Source of the DNA: Phycisphaerales bacterium
GTDB lineage: Bacteria > Planctomycetota > Phycisphaerae > Phycisphaerales > UBA1924
Assembly (NCBI GenBank): GCA_022843045.1
Contig: JALHOJ010000005.1
Location: 1 to 64,000, forward strand
Length of the DNA: 64,000 nucleotides
Direction of reading: 5' to 3'
Shown here: positions 27,347-35,685 of the stretch, piece after piece
How positions within the stretch are numbered: position 1 is the stretch's first letter
Layout of the letters: every line of letters starts with the position of its first letter
Made by a program: the position numbers and the translations under genes
Notes under the pieces: model-generated
What the model saw: the letters and a program-made list of their open reading frames with translations, nothing else
What the model was told of the DNA's origin: nothing
Database searches by the model: none

Positions 27347-28080
27347 ACTGCAAGATGCTCTCGCCGATCGTCGCTGTTTGTGCGCTTCTCGTGCAGAGCT
27401 CACTCGCGCAGAGCCTGTTCCGCGAACAGCCCGCGCCGCCCAAGGAGGAAGGGGTCATTACGACCGGCACGTCGCAGACAAGCGGCACGCAAGCCGCGGC
27501 AACGCAGCCCGATGCGCAGGAGCAACTCCGCGCGACGAGCCTGACGATGGTCGAAGCGCCCAAGCCGCGCGACTTCCAGATTCATGACACGGTGTCGATC
27601 ATCATCCAGGAAACCAGCCGCCAGAGCAGCACCGCGAAGCTCGACACCAAGAAGGACGCGAGCATCAAGGGCAAGATCAACAAGCTGCCGGAGTTGACGG
27701 ACCTGCTCGAACTGATGCTCGACACGACCGACACCGCGCCTTTGGTTGAAGTGGGAGCCGACGGCGCGCTCAAGTTCAAGGGCGATGGCAAGTACGAACG
27801 CAGCGAGCGCCTGAGTGACCGAATCCAGGCGACGATCATCGATGTCAAGCCCAACGGCACGCTCGTGCTCGAAGCTCGACGCAGCATCGGGAAGGACCAG
27901 GAAGTGCAGACGCTGGTGCTTTCGGGCGTGGCCCGGCGGGAAGACGTCACCAATGCGAACTCGGTGCTGTCGTCGCAGCTCGCGGAGCTGACGATCAAGG
28001 TGCAGAGCGAGGGTGAGGTCAAGGACACGGCCAGCAAGGGCTTCTTCACTCGGCTCTTTGAAGCGGTGTTCAACTTCTAG
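27343..28080 (+). CDS. flgH: Flagellar L-ring protein FlgH
   Basis: The 245-residue outer-membrane ring subunit overlaps flgA by 4 nt. Its core matches FlgH: IHDTVSIIIQETSRQSSTAKLDT, DGKYERSERLSDRIQATIIDVKPNGTLVLEARR, and LSGVARREDVTNANSVLSSQLAELTIKVQSEG. The N-terminus has a cleavable-looking signal (SPIVAVCALLVQSSLAQ). No consensus lipobox cysteine is seen, whereas enteric FlgH is a lipoprotein. The expected flgI does not follow. The L-ring implies an outer membrane. Confidence 0.93.
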   Translation: MNCKMLSPIVAVCALLVQSSLAQSLFREQPAPPKEEGVITTGTSQTSGTQAAATQPDAQEQLRATSLTMVEAPKPRDFQIHDTVSIIIQETSRQSSTAKLDTKKDASIKGKINKLPELTDLLELMLDTTDTAPLVEVGADGALKFKGDGKYERSERLSDRIQATIIDVKPNGTLVLEARRSIGKDQEVQTLVLSGVARREDVTNANSVLSSQLAELTIKVQSEGEVKDTASKGFFTRLFEAVFNF

Positions 28081-28552
28081 GCCCGACGACTTCCGCCGCG
28101 ATGCGCCGGATGTGGCCCGCAAAGGACTCGTCTTCGCCGATCAGCAGCTCGGGCAGCGCGGCTTTGAAGTCGGGCCTCTTGCACCAGTCGCGCATGTAGT
28201 CTTCCCAGCTTTGCCAGAGGCGGGCGGTCTGCGGGTCCATCTGGTCTTCGTAGACGAGCAGGTACGCGCGTTCGAACAGCGCGATCAGGATGCTGAAGAG
28301 CGCGAACTGGCGCTCGGTCTGTTCGGTCGTGAGGTTGAGCGTCTCGCCGGGCGGGCGGAGCAGGCGCAGGTCGGCGTTGTCGAGCACGATCTTCATGAAC
28401 TTGGTGTACTCGTCGCTGAGGCGCTGGTAGATCTCCTCCTGATTGATCTGGCGCTCCTTGCGCTGCTCCCAGATGAAGACGCCAATGGCGAAGGGCAGGC
28501 CGATCACGGTCACGATCGCCGAGGCGGTCTGCCAGAACTCGTAGGTGGACAT
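28070..28552 (-). CDS. Single-pass membrane protein of unknown function
   Basis: 160 residues from ATG 28552 (ATG 28561 is equally possible). An N-terminal transmembrane helix (WQTASAIVTVIGLPFAIGVF) is followed by a basic WEQRKERQINQEEIYQRL segment and a helical cytosolic domain with LFERAYLLVYEDQMDP and WEDYMRDWCKRPDFKAALPELL. The pattern is shared by many uncharacterised bacterial membrane proteins. It is convergent with flgH and overlaps its 3' end by 11 bp. Confidence 0.75.
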   Translation of the reverse strand: MSTYEFWQTASAIVTVIGLPFAIGVFIWEQRKERQINQEEIYQRLSDEYTKFMKIVLDNADLRLLRPPGETLNLTTEQTERQFALFSILIALFERAYLLVYEDQMDPQTARLWQSWEDYMRDWCKRPDFKAALPELLIGEDESFAGHIRRIAAEVVGPRS

Positions 28553-28800
28553 CGCGAGCATCGGCGGATGGTAAAGCTGGTGTCGTGGCGGCGGCGTGGG
28601 GGCGTGCACTTGGCGCGAAGTTGGCTTGTCTGTCCGGGAGAGGTCGCGTCCGCAAACACGATGCGAACGCGGCTGGGACCACCGGCTCATCCTCGCGTCC
28701 GGCATAGTTGACATTCCCACGACGGTTGCGTGAATCGGCGCGTCCGGCCCGCCGATGCGCGCCGTGTTCGATGTGCTCACCCCATTCGCGGAGCTTTCGC

Positions 28801-29019
28801 ATGGACTTTGGCAATCCCTGGGCCCTCTTCTCCAGCCTCCTGATTGGTCTGATCGGCATGGCTTTCTTCATGCACGGCAAGAAGGCGGGCAACTTCAAGA
28901 CGTTGGGGGCGGGCGTGGTCTTCTGCGTGTATCCGTACTTTGTCACTGGTCTGCTCGCGTTGTGGGGGATCTTCGCGCTGGGCGTCGCGGGGTTGTTCTG
29001 GTGGCTGCGGCAGGACTAA
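28801..29019 (+). CDS. Small membrane protein
   Basis: 72 residues from ATG 28801, with GGAG 7-9 nt upstream. Two hydrophobic helices (SSLLIGLIGMAFFM and a GVVFCVYPYFVTGLLALWGIF block) are separated by HGKKAGNFKTLG, and a further helix precedes the WWLRQD end. A compact, probably inner-membrane, protein of unknown role. It lies 12 bp before the GH5 gene on the same strand and could be cotranscribed. Confidence 0.7.
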   Translation: MDFGNPWALFSSLLIGLIGMAFFMHGKKAGNFKTLGAGVVFCVYPYFVTGLLALWGIFALGVAGLFWWLRQD

Positions 29020-29031
29020 CTACAGTCCAGC

Positions 29032-30222
29032 ATGCAACGAAGAGACTTGCTTGCGGCCGCGGCGTCTTCTGCCGCGTTGGCGATGGTGCCCGGGTTGGCT
29101 CGCGCCTCGCAAGTTGCGCCGCCCAAAGCCGAGCCGCCTGCGAAGCCGTTGGCGCGAGCGAACGGGCTGCTCAAGCGGGGCGTGAATCTCTCGCATTGGT
29201 TGTGGCTGCCGCATGAGCAGGAGGCCGCGAAGCGATGGTCGTTTATCACGCGAGAGGAGTTGTCGCGATTGCGTGATGCGGGGTTGTCGCATGTGCGGCT
29301 GCCGGTTGATCCGGCGGCGCTGTGGGATCAGGAGGCGAAGCGAGTACGCGCGGGAGCGTGGGGCGAGGCGGTGCGGGCGGTGGAGACGTGCCTTGAGGCG
29401 GGGCTGGGCGTGATTGTCGATGTGCATCCGCTGAGCGGGCGCTCGGGGTGGATCATGCCTGGGAAGGATGGAGCGACGCCGCATCTTGAGGGGCTGTGGC
29501 GCGAGCTTGCGCCGCTTTGCAAGGTCTGGAGCCATGACGAGATCGTGCTGGAAATCATGAACGAGCCGCACGAGATTGAGAAGCCTGAATTCTGGCATGC
29601 GGCCCAGCGGCGTGTGCACAAGATCATTCGCGAGGCGTGTCCGCAGCACACGATTCTCGCGACGGGGGATCAATGGGGCGGCGTCGATGGCCTGTTGGCA
29701 CTGCCTGCGCTCGATGATGCGAATGTGGTGTACTCGTTCCACTTCTACGACCCCATGACGTTCACTCATCAGGGGGCGACGTGGGGATGGGAGGGGTGGA
29801 AGGACTTGAAGGATGTCGAGTATCCGCTGGCGTGCGGGCGGGCGCGCGAGCTCGCGAAGAAGTTCGCGGGCTCGCAAGGGGCCAAGGGCTTGATCGGCGA
29901 GCATTGCAACGGCGAAGAGGCTGTCAAGCATGGCGGCTGGAACAGCCAGCGGATCGCGGCACGGATCGATCGGGCCGTTGCGTGGGCGAAGACCAACGCG
30001 CGAAGCGGCGTGCCCTTGCCTTTGTACTGCGGGGAGTTTGGCGTGTACCGCGCGTTTGCTCCCGCGCCTTCGCGGGCGAATTGGATTCGTGATGTGCGGC
30101 TGGTTCTTGAGGAGCGGGGGATCGGGTGGGCGATGTGGGACTATGTGGGCGGGTTCGCGCTAGCCAAGGAGGGCACGCGCGAAACCGATCCTGCGATTGC
30201 GCAGGCGCTGGGGATGCGGTGA
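29032..30222 (+). CDS. Exported glycoside hydrolase family 5 (cellulase-like)
   Basis: The 396-residue protein has a twin-arginine-like signal (QRRDLLAAAASSAALA). The TIM-barrel landmarks of GH5 are GVNLSHWLW, LSHVRLPV, LGVIVDVHP, the acid/base Glu178 in IMNEPH, the YSFHFYDP strand, and the nucleophile Glu335 in LYCGEFGVYR, then WAMWDYVGGF. It would hydrolyse beta-1,4-linked glucans or mannans; the exact substrate cannot be read from the sequence. There is no carbohydrate-binding or dockerin module. All catalytic residues are present. Confidence 0.93.
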   Translation: MQRRDLLAAAASSAALAMVPGLARASQVAPPKAEPPAKPLARANGLLKRGVNLSHWLWLPHEQEAAKRWSFITREELSRLRDAGLSHVRLPVDPAALWDQEAKRVRAGAWGEAVRAVETCLEAGLGVIVDVHPLSGRSGWIMPGKDGATPHLEGLWRELAPLCKVWSHDEIVLEIMNEPHEIEKPEFWHAAQRRVHKIIREACPQHTILATGDQWGGVDGLLALPALDDANVVYSFHFYDPMTFTHQGATWGWEGWKDLKDVEYPLACGRARELAKKFAGSQGAKGLIGEHCNGEEAVKHGGWNSQRIAARIDRAVAWAKTNARSGVPLPLYCGEFGVYRAFAPAPSRANWIRDVRLVLEERGIGWAMWDYVGGFALAKEGTRETDPAIAQALGMR

Positions 30223-30235
30223 GGTGCCAAAGAAC

Positions 30236-30262
30236 AGCGATGCTTCGATAGGGCGATACGCA
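30236..30262. repeat. Solo arm related to the flgF/flgG inverted repeat
   Basis: The first 24 bases match the AGCGATACATCGATAAAGCG type with several substitutions and no complementary partner nearby. It lies directly after the GH5 gene. Confidence 0.45.
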
Positions 30263-30338
30263 TCAGGTGAGCACGAGCGTCTCGGCCAGGGTGGGGCTGC
30301 ATAGCGGTTACCCGGCCCGTTGCTTGCGCTCGGGGGTC

Positions 30339-31313
30339 TCAGTGCACCGTGGCTTTCTCCAGCGCGGCCTGCCCGATCACTTCTTCCGCGTACTCGTTCA
30401 TCGCGTCGCGGAGCTGCTCGAAGCTCTCGAGTACGTAGTAAATCGGCTGGTAGTGGTCGATGTCGAAGTCGGTGTTGCAGACGCGCTCGAGATCAAACTC
30501 GCGCCATTCGGGCACGTCGCGGGTGCTCTTCTCGATCGCGGGGCTTGCGCCCTTGCCTTCCCACTTGCCGGTGAGGCTGTACCTGCTCTCGGCGTGGCTT
30601 GAGACCAGCCCGGCGCCGTACACCTTCACTTCGCCGTTCTCGCGAATGAGGCCGAACTCGACAGTGAACCAGAAGAGCCGGCCCAGCCGCAGGATGTGCT
30701 GGGGATCGTTGCAGAGCAAGGCGGCCTTGCCGTAGGTCTGGAGGAAGTCGGCGAAGACCTTGAGCGTGTGGAGGGGCACGTGGCCGAAGACGTCGTGGAA
30801 GATGTCCGGTTCGGGCAAGTAGTCCATCACCTCGCGCGGGCGCACGAGGACGGTGGTCGGGAACTCGCGCTGCGCGAGGCAGGCGAAGAAGGCCTTGTTG
30901 GGCAGGTAGCCCGGCACGCCATAGCTGCTCCATTGGCTCTGGGCCTTGAGAAACTGGTTGATGCCATCGAGCTTGGTGCCCTTGGCAACCTTGACGCCGC
31001 CGGCGATTTCGATGTCGCGGTCGAGGACGAGGTCGTCGAGCAGGGGGATGCGATCGCGCGTGAGGCGGAGGATCTTCATGCCATCGATGAAGATGCGCGA
31101 GACCTGTGTCTCAAGCACGGTCCAGCGACGGTCGTACAGATCGCGCCAGACGTCGTGGTTTTCGCGGGTGTACTTGTGGTAGTGCTGGGTGATGTAGAAC
31201 TTGTCGGCGTTGATGTCGTCGTTGTCCATCATCGGGGCCTTGTCGGCCCAGGCCTGGGCCTGGCGGGCTTCTTCGCCGTCGATGATGTTGTTGTACTTGA
31301 TGTCTGCTCGCAT
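30339..31313 (-). CDS. phhA: Phenylalanine 4-monooxygenase (aromatic amino acid hydroxylase)
   Basis: 324 residues from ATG 31313, with GGAGG 5 nt upstream. It converts L-Phe to L-Tyr using tetrahydropterin, O2 and non-haem iron. The iron-binding HDVFGH motif is in YLPEPDIFHDVFGHVPLHTL, and the distal glutamate is in FGLIRENGEVKVYGAGLVSS. A VRPREVMDYL segment contributes the pterin pocket. Length is slightly above that of short bacterial PhhA, with an N-terminal extension and no ACT domain. It is a stand-alone gene; a G4 motif overlaps the leader region on the template strand. Confidence 0.93.
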   Translation of the reverse strand: MRADIKYNNIIDGEEARQAQAWADKAPMMDNDDINADKFYITQHYHKYTRENHDVWRDLYDRRWTVLETQVSRIFIDGMKILRLTRDRIPLLDDLVLDRDIEIAGGVKVAKGTKLDGINQFLKAQSQWSSYGVPGYLPNKAFFACLAQREFPTTVLVRPREVMDYLPEPDIFHDVFGHVPLHTLKVFADFLQTYGKAALLCNDPQHILRLGRLFWFTVEFGLIRENGEVKVYGAGLVSSHAESRYSLTGKWEGKGASPAIEKSTRDVPEWREFDLERVCNTDFDIDHYQPIYYVLESFEQLRDAMNEYAEEVIGQAALEKATVH

Positions 31314-31328
31314 GGAGTCCTCCCTGGT

Positions 31329-31346
31329 GGGTGGGGCGGGGCGGGG
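31329..31346 (+). other. G-quadruplex-type motif upstream of phhA
   Basis: G-runs of 3, 4, 4 and 4 are separated by single bases. The motif is on the template strand for phhA, 16 bp before its ATG. Confidence 0.55.
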
Positions 31347-31402
31347 TAATGGCAAATAGTAACCCGCGGGGCGGGGCTGATTCGCGGGGACGTGAGCACA
31401 AC

Positions 31403-32266
31403 TCATGGGGGAACGGTTTGAACGGCCTCGATTGTCCAGCCGAGGCGGAGCCTGGAGAGGGTGAAGAGGAGTGTGGCGGCGCGGGCCGGAGTCGTGACTG
31501 TGTAGGCCTGTTGGAAGCGTTCGGCGGTGGACAGAGTGGGTGTGTGCGGAGTCGTTTTGGCCTGACTGGTGAGCAAGGCGAGGTCTTGGAAGTCTGGATC
31601 GTGGGCGAACTGGGCGAGTATGTCCTGGAAGCAAGCGAGCACCTGGGTGTCATTGATCCGGGTTTTGCGATGGAAGAAGGCGCTGAGGGTGGCGCGGGAC
31701 TGGAGGATGGAGCCTGACTTCTCGGTGATGAGATGGAGGAGCGTCGCGAGGGTTTGGTCGGCGGGGCGGGTGGGGTTGGGACGAGCGAGGACGAAGGATT
31801 GGGTGATGGGGTCGGGCGCGGGCTGGGCACCGTTCTCGACGGCGGCGTGCGGCTGGTGTAGTCGTGAGCGTGGGGAGGACCGCGATGATGGAGGGGCGGG
31901 CGGGCGGTTTGCGGGATCGGCGTCGCGGAGGAGGCGGGTTGCGGCGCGGCGTTGTTCGATGGGATCGGGACTGCTGGTGCAGATGGACTCAAGGGCTTTG
32001 AGGGCGAGTTCGCGGCGGCGCTGGGCGGCGCGCATCTCGAAGTGGGCCAACCACGCGGCGGCGGCGGGGTCGGCGAGCATGAAGAGCAGATCAAAGACGT
32101 CTTGGTTGCGTTCGTCGGCGAGGGCGTGCGCGTCGAAGCTCAGGGCGACGAAGCGGGAGAGGAGGGCGCGGAGTTCTGCCGAGAGCGCGGGCAGGGGCGA
32201 GGAGGGCAGGGGTGGCGGCGGGGGCGCGGTTGCCTCGAGGGGTTCTGGCTGGGCGATTGCGATCAT
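31403..32266 (-). CDS. Hypothetical protein, unknown family
   Basis: 287 residues from ATG 32266. The N-terminal half is helical (LPALSAELRALLSRFVALSF, NQDVFDLLFMLADP, ERRRELALKALESI). A proline/arginine-rich linker (about 128-150) leads to a second helical half with PADQTLATLLHLITEKSG and FFHRKTRINDTQVLACFQDILAQF. I recognise no domain; the layout is compatible with a DNA- or protein-binding adaptor. Upstream of its start is a 31-bp tandem repeat that may be an operator. Competing plus-strand frames look compositional. Confidence 0.6.
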   Translation of the reverse strand: MIAIAQPEPLEATAPPPPPLPSSPLPALSAELRALLSRFVALSFDAHALADERNQDVFDLLFMLADPAAAAWLAHFEMRAAQRRRELALKALESICTSSPDPIEQRRAATRLLRDADPANRPPAPPSSRSSPRSRLHQPHAAVENGAQPAPDPITQSFVLARPNPTRPADQTLATLLHLITEKSGSILQSRATLSAFFHRKTRINDTQVLACFQDILAQFAHDPDFQDLALLTSQAKTTPHTPTLSTAERFQQAYTVTTPARAATLLFTLSRLRLGWTIEAVQTVPP

Positions 32267-32318
32267 GGGGAGATCATGATCGATGTCGAGCGCGGATGCA
32301 AGCGGAAAGACCGGAACC

Positions 32319-32380
32319 GGCGCAGAAGCGCGCACAAGCGTGGTCGATTGGCGCGAAAGCGCGCACAAAGTTGGTTGATG
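32319..32380 (-). promoter_or_regulatory. Tandem 31-bp direct repeat upstream of the unknown gene
   Basis: Two adjoining units, 32319-32349 and 32350-32380, agree at 24 of 31 positions and share AAGCGCGCACAA. The 31-bp period is close to three helical turns, as expected for a repeated operator. It lies 53-114 bp upstream of the minus-strand gene starting at 32266. Confidence 0.45.
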
Positions 32381-32453
32381 CTGCGTGGGAGGGGAGACGC
32401 AGAAGACGGCACGCGGCAAGAGGCATCGGGGCATCGAGGGGCGACGTGCGAGG

Positions 32454-33812
32454 CTAGACGGGCGCGAACGCGGCTCTCGCCTGCGAGTCGGAGATTGACT
32501 GTTGGGGCGCGATGGGCTGTGATGGCGGGCCGCCTGGGGTGGTGGCGGTGCGCTTGCGATGCACAGCCGCGACGAGGCTGTCTTCGGCATTCGCTCGCAC
32601 GATCGGCACGTCGCTGCCGAAGAGCAGCGTCTTGCCCGGCACAAGCCCGGCGTCGAGCAGATCGCGCCAGGGCATGACGCGATGGAGGCGGTGGGGGAGT
32701 TGCTTGTGCAGGACTTCGATGTCGTAGAGCAGGTGGCAGGGCTGCACGCTCGCGATGGTGCCCAGTTTCGCGAAGCGCGGCACATCGCGCTCGTCGATCA
32801 ACTCGCAATGCTCAATCCGCACGTGCGGCAGTCCGCCTCGGGCCAACGGGCCGTTCGCGCGAGCAAGGGCGGTCGCCAGAGATCCGAGGTTCGCGGCGGA
32901 CTTCTTCGACGACATTTCGCGCGACATGATTTCCGTCGCATCGAGCATCGCGCGCACCGCGCCGTCTCCGATTGCGTGCGCTGCCAGCCCGACGCCGCAC
33001 GCGTCGCAGGTTCGCAGCGCGTCGACGATCTGGGAAACGCTCATCAGGGGTGTGCCGCATGGGTGTCCCGGCATCGGATCGGCGAAGGGCTCGAGCATCC
33101 ACGCCGTGCGTGCGTTCAGGGTGCCATCGACGAAGATCTTGCCGCCCAGCAGTTCGACATTGCCTGGCCGCGTGTAGGTGCGGGCTGCGATGACTTGCTC
33201 GCGCACGATTTCGACGAGCGGATAGATGCCAACGCGCACGCGGAGGTCGCCCGCGTCGTGCATCTGCGCGAGCAGGGGCCCGAGCCACGAGGGGGCGAGC
33301 ATGTCGTGGACTTCGGTGAAACCGAGTTGTTCGAGCGAAGCGAGGGCGAGGCCGATTGATTCCCGACGTTCGGCGGGCGAGAGTTCGGGCACGCTCTCGC
33401 GGATGCGCCGGCACATTCCTTCGAGCAAGAGGCCGGTGGGAAGGCCCGCGCGATCGCGGACGATGACGCCAAAGTCGGCGGGCGGATCGGGGTCGTTGTC
33501 GCGAATCTCCGCGGCGGCGAAGGCGGCGCGGTTGGCGACGACGGAGTGATAGTCGAAACTGAGCGCGAAGGCGGGACGATTGCCCGTGATAGCGTCGAGT
33601 TCATCGCGCGTGGGCCAGCGGGCGTCTTGAAAACTCTCGACCCGCATGCCTTGGGCGAGCAGCCAGCGCTGGCGGGCGGGATCTTCGCGATCGAGTTGTG
33701 CCGCCCGCGCCCGCAGCGCATCCAGCACTGCGTCGACACTTGTGCACGAACCCAAGTCCACCATCGACAGGGCCCGGCCCAGCAGCGGCAGGTGAACATG
33801 GGCCTCGCGCAT
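32454..33812 (-). CDS. YtcJ-like amidohydrolase (amidohydrolase 3 family)
   Basis: The 452-residue protein resembles YtcJ/amidohydrolase 3. The N-terminal metal motif is EAHVHL at the very start, then VDLGSCTSVDAVLDAL, an IFVDGTLNARTAWM region, LAAHAIGDGAVRAML, VRIEHCELIDERDVPRF, and LLFGSDVPI. Full-length relatives are about 530-560 residues and open with a beta-sandwich; that segment is absent here. The ATG has GAGG upstream, so the truncation seems real. It probably hydrolyses a C-N bond of a small amide or cyclic substrate; the substrate is not identifiable. Confidence 0.85.
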   Translation of the reverse strand: MREAHVHLPLLGRALSMVDLGSCTSVDAVLDALRARAAQLDREDPARQRWLLAQGMRVESFQDARWPTRDELDAITGNRPAFALSFDYHSVVANRAAFAAAEIRDNDPDPPADFGVIVRDRAGLPTGLLLEGMCRRIRESVPELSPAERRESIGLALASLEQLGFTEVHDMLAPSWLGPLLAQMHDAGDLRVRVGIYPLVEIVREQVIAARTYTRPGNVELLGGKIFVDGTLNARTAWMLEPFADPMPGHPCGTPLMSVSQIVDALRTCDACGVGLAAHAIGDGAVRAMLDATEIMSREMSSKKSAANLGSLATALARANGPLARGGLPHVRIEHCELIDERDVPRFAKLGTIASVQPCHLLYDIEVLHKQLPHRLHRVMPWRDLLDAGLVPGKTLLFGSDVPIVRANAEDSLVAAVHRKRTATTPGGPPSQPIAPQQSISDSQARAAFAPV

Positions 33813-33845
33813 GGTCGAATCCTCAAATCGGTTGGGTCACTGGTT

Positions 33846-34000
33846 GTTCGATTTCAGCACAGAGACACAGAGATGAGGAGGAAGAGGAGAGAGTCGGTGG
33901 GGATGGTGAGCAGACAAGCAATGCGGCTTGTCAACAACCTTCCAGTCCCTGTCTTTCTCTTTTTTCTCCTGATCCCTGTGTCGCTGTGCTGAAATCGAAC
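33846..34000. repeat. Long inverted repeat, TTTCAGCACAGAGAC type
   Basis: Left arm 33846-33895 begins GTTCGATTTCAGCACAG; right arm 33951-34000 ends CTGTGCTGAAATCGAAC. The outer 17 bases pair perfectly, and the inner parts, rich in GAGGA units, are degenerate. It lies between the aminotransferase stop and the amidohydrolase start, both minus strand. Bases 33852-33890 agree with 41146-41184 at 38 of 39 positions. Confidence 0.85.
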
Positions 34001-34032
34001 GACTCATCGCGCCCGACAATCATGCCGGCCGC

Positions 34033-35217
34033 TCAGGCTCGGTACGCCTCCGCCACGCGGTGGAGCGCTTCGCCCACGATGCGGATGTGGTCATCGGTCA
34101 GGTCGTGGTGCATGGGCAGGGCCATCACCTTGTGGGCCAGCGCGTCGGCGACGGGCGTGTCGTGCTTGCTCAGGTGCTCGAAGGCGGGCTGGTTGGGCAG
34201 GCTGCGGGGGTAGTGGACGGCGGTGGGCACGCCTTCGGCCTTGAGAGCCGCGGCGAATTCGTCGCGGGTGCAGGTGAAGCGCGTCGGGTCCATCTGGATC
34301 ACGTAGAGGTGATAGACGGGCACGCCATCGGGGGTCGTCACGGGAACGGAAAGTCCGTCGATGGCCTTGATCAGGCGGTCGTACTTCGCCGCGTTGCGCT
34401 GGCGGGCGGCGGTCTGGTCGGCGAGGCGGTTGAGACGCGAGCAGCCGAGGGCGCCGGCCATGTCGTTGAGACGGTAGTTGTACCCGACTTGTTCGTGGAG
34501 GTACTTCTCGGTTTCGCCGTGGCTGCGGAGGAGGCCGATTTCGCGGGCGAGGCTTTCTTCGTTGCAGGTGATGAGGCCGCCTTCGCCGGTCGCGAGGTTC
34601 TTGGTGGCGTACAGCGAGTAGGTCACGGCGTCGCCAAACTCGCCCAGGCCCTTGCCCTGGTAGGTTGCGAGGTGGGCCTGGGCCGCGTCGTAGATCACGG
34701 CGAGGTTGTGCTTGTCGGCGACGGTTTCGACCGCGTCGATGTCGACGGGGCAGCCGTACAGGTGGGTCGCGGCGATGGCGGTGGTGTTGCGCGTCACCTT
34801 GCGTGCGGCGTCTTCCATGTCGATCTGGTAGGTGTCGGGCAGGGCGTCGACGAAGATGGGGTTGCCGCCGCGAGCCACGACCATGCTGACGGTCGCGATG
34901 TAGCTCCAGGCGGGGACGAGCACGTCGTCGCCGGGCTGGATCAGGGGCTCGTATGCGAGCTGGAGGGCGCAGGTGCCGTTGGCGCAGGTCATGGCGTGTG
35001 CCGCGCCCGTCATCTGGGCCCAGCGCTGCTCGAGTTCTTCACACTTCTTGGCGGCCCGGAGCATGCCGCTGTCGAGGACGGCGATCACAGCGTCCTTGTC
35101 TTCCTGGGTGAGGGCCGTGGACATGAAGGGCACGGCGGTCGCGGAGATCGGTTTGCCACCAAACGCGGCGAGTTCCTTGAGCATCATTTCGCGACGGGCG
35201 GAGCGGACAGGCGTCAT
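34033..35217 (-). CDS. DegT/DnrJ/EryC1/StrS family PLP aminotransferase
   Basis: 394 residues from ATG 35217; an in-frame GTG at 35226 has a better-spaced AAGGA and may be used. The fold-type I aminotransferase pattern is ANGTCALQLAY, PGDDVLVPAWSYIATVSMV, VIYDAAQAHLATYQG and the PLP-lysine region YATKNLATGEGG, followed by NYRLNDMAGALGCSRL. Such enzymes usually aminate keto-sugars for lipopolysaccharide or secondary metabolites; no partner nucleotide-sugar genes are adjacent, so the product is unknown. A G4 motif overlaps the upstream region. Confidence 0.93.
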   Translation of the reverse strand: MTPVRSARREMMLKELAAFGGKPISATAVPFMSTALTQEDKDAVIAVLDSGMLRAAKKCEELEQRWAQMTGAAHAMTCANGTCALQLAYEPLIQPGDDVLVPAWSYIATVSMVVARGGNPIFVDALPDTYQIDMEDAARKVTRNTTAIAATHLYGCPVDIDAVETVADKHNLAVIYDAAQAHLATYQGKGLGEFGDAVTYSLYATKNLATGEGGLITCNEESLAREIGLLRSHGETEKYLHEQVGYNYRLNDMAGALGCSRLNRLADQTAARQRNAAKYDRLIKAIDGLSVPVTTPDGVPVYHLYVIQMDPTRFTCTRDEFAAALKAEGVPTAVHYPRSLPNQPAFEHLSKHDTPVADALAHKVMALPMHHDLTDDHIRIVGEALHRVAEAYRA

Positions 35218-35264
35218 GGTGGGCACTGGGAGTTCCTTCTCTGGCCGGTACGGCACGTGCGACC

Positions 35265-35287
35265 GGGGCGGGGGAGGGGTGGCGGGG
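35265..35287 (+). other. G-quadruplex-type motif upstream of the aminotransferase
   Basis: G-runs of 4, 5, 4 and 4 are separated by 1, 1 and 4 nt. It is on the template strand for the minus-strand gene, about 48 bp before its ATG. Confidence 0.5.
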
Positions 35288-35340
35288 CCACTTGAACCCT
35301 GAGGATAGCGAGTTGCGGGGCTTGAATCCCGCGCCGGGAG

Positions 35341-35417
35341 CATGTTTGCATCATGTTTGGTGTGCTTCTGGGGTGATGGGTTCATCAATAGAACCGTCGG
35401 GGAACAGTCGGGGAACA
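35341..35417. repeat. Two pairs of 11-bp-period direct repeats
   Basis: CATGTTTG occurs at 35341 and 35352. GTCGGGGAACA occurs at 35396 and 35407 directly in tandem. Both spacings are 11 bp, one helical turn. They lie in the control region shared by the divergent genes. Confidence 0.4.
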
Positions 35418-35685
35418 GCCGGACCCATCGCGTGCGTATATTGATGGCAAGCGAGAGACGCCGGCGGCGTGTCGCGCGGCGAGCGCGGGCCGACCAGCCC
35501 GTTCTTTCCAGCGCGAGCAGGGGACCGGCAATACGAAGTACAATCCGCTCCAGGCACACGCTTGGAACCCCGGCGCAGGGGGCATTAGTCCCGTCGCCAC
35601 ATGGATTTGCGATGGGTGCTGGGGGGATGGGCGAGGCTGGTTGGATTCGAACGAGATCACGCGGGGCGTGAACAAGAGGATGCGC

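Larger units (their letters stand above)
35227..35685. other. Divergent regulatory gap
   Basis: A 459-bp interval between the aminotransferase and the export cluster. It holds a G4 motif (35265-35287) and two pairs of direct repeats with an 11-bp period (35341-35359 and 35396-35417). No convincing promoter or ORF was found. Confidence 0.5.

Noticed and set aside
31314-31634. Longer reading of phhA
   Set aside because: The extra residues are Pro/Arg/Ser-rich without homology, and the ATG at 31313 has a strong ribosome site.
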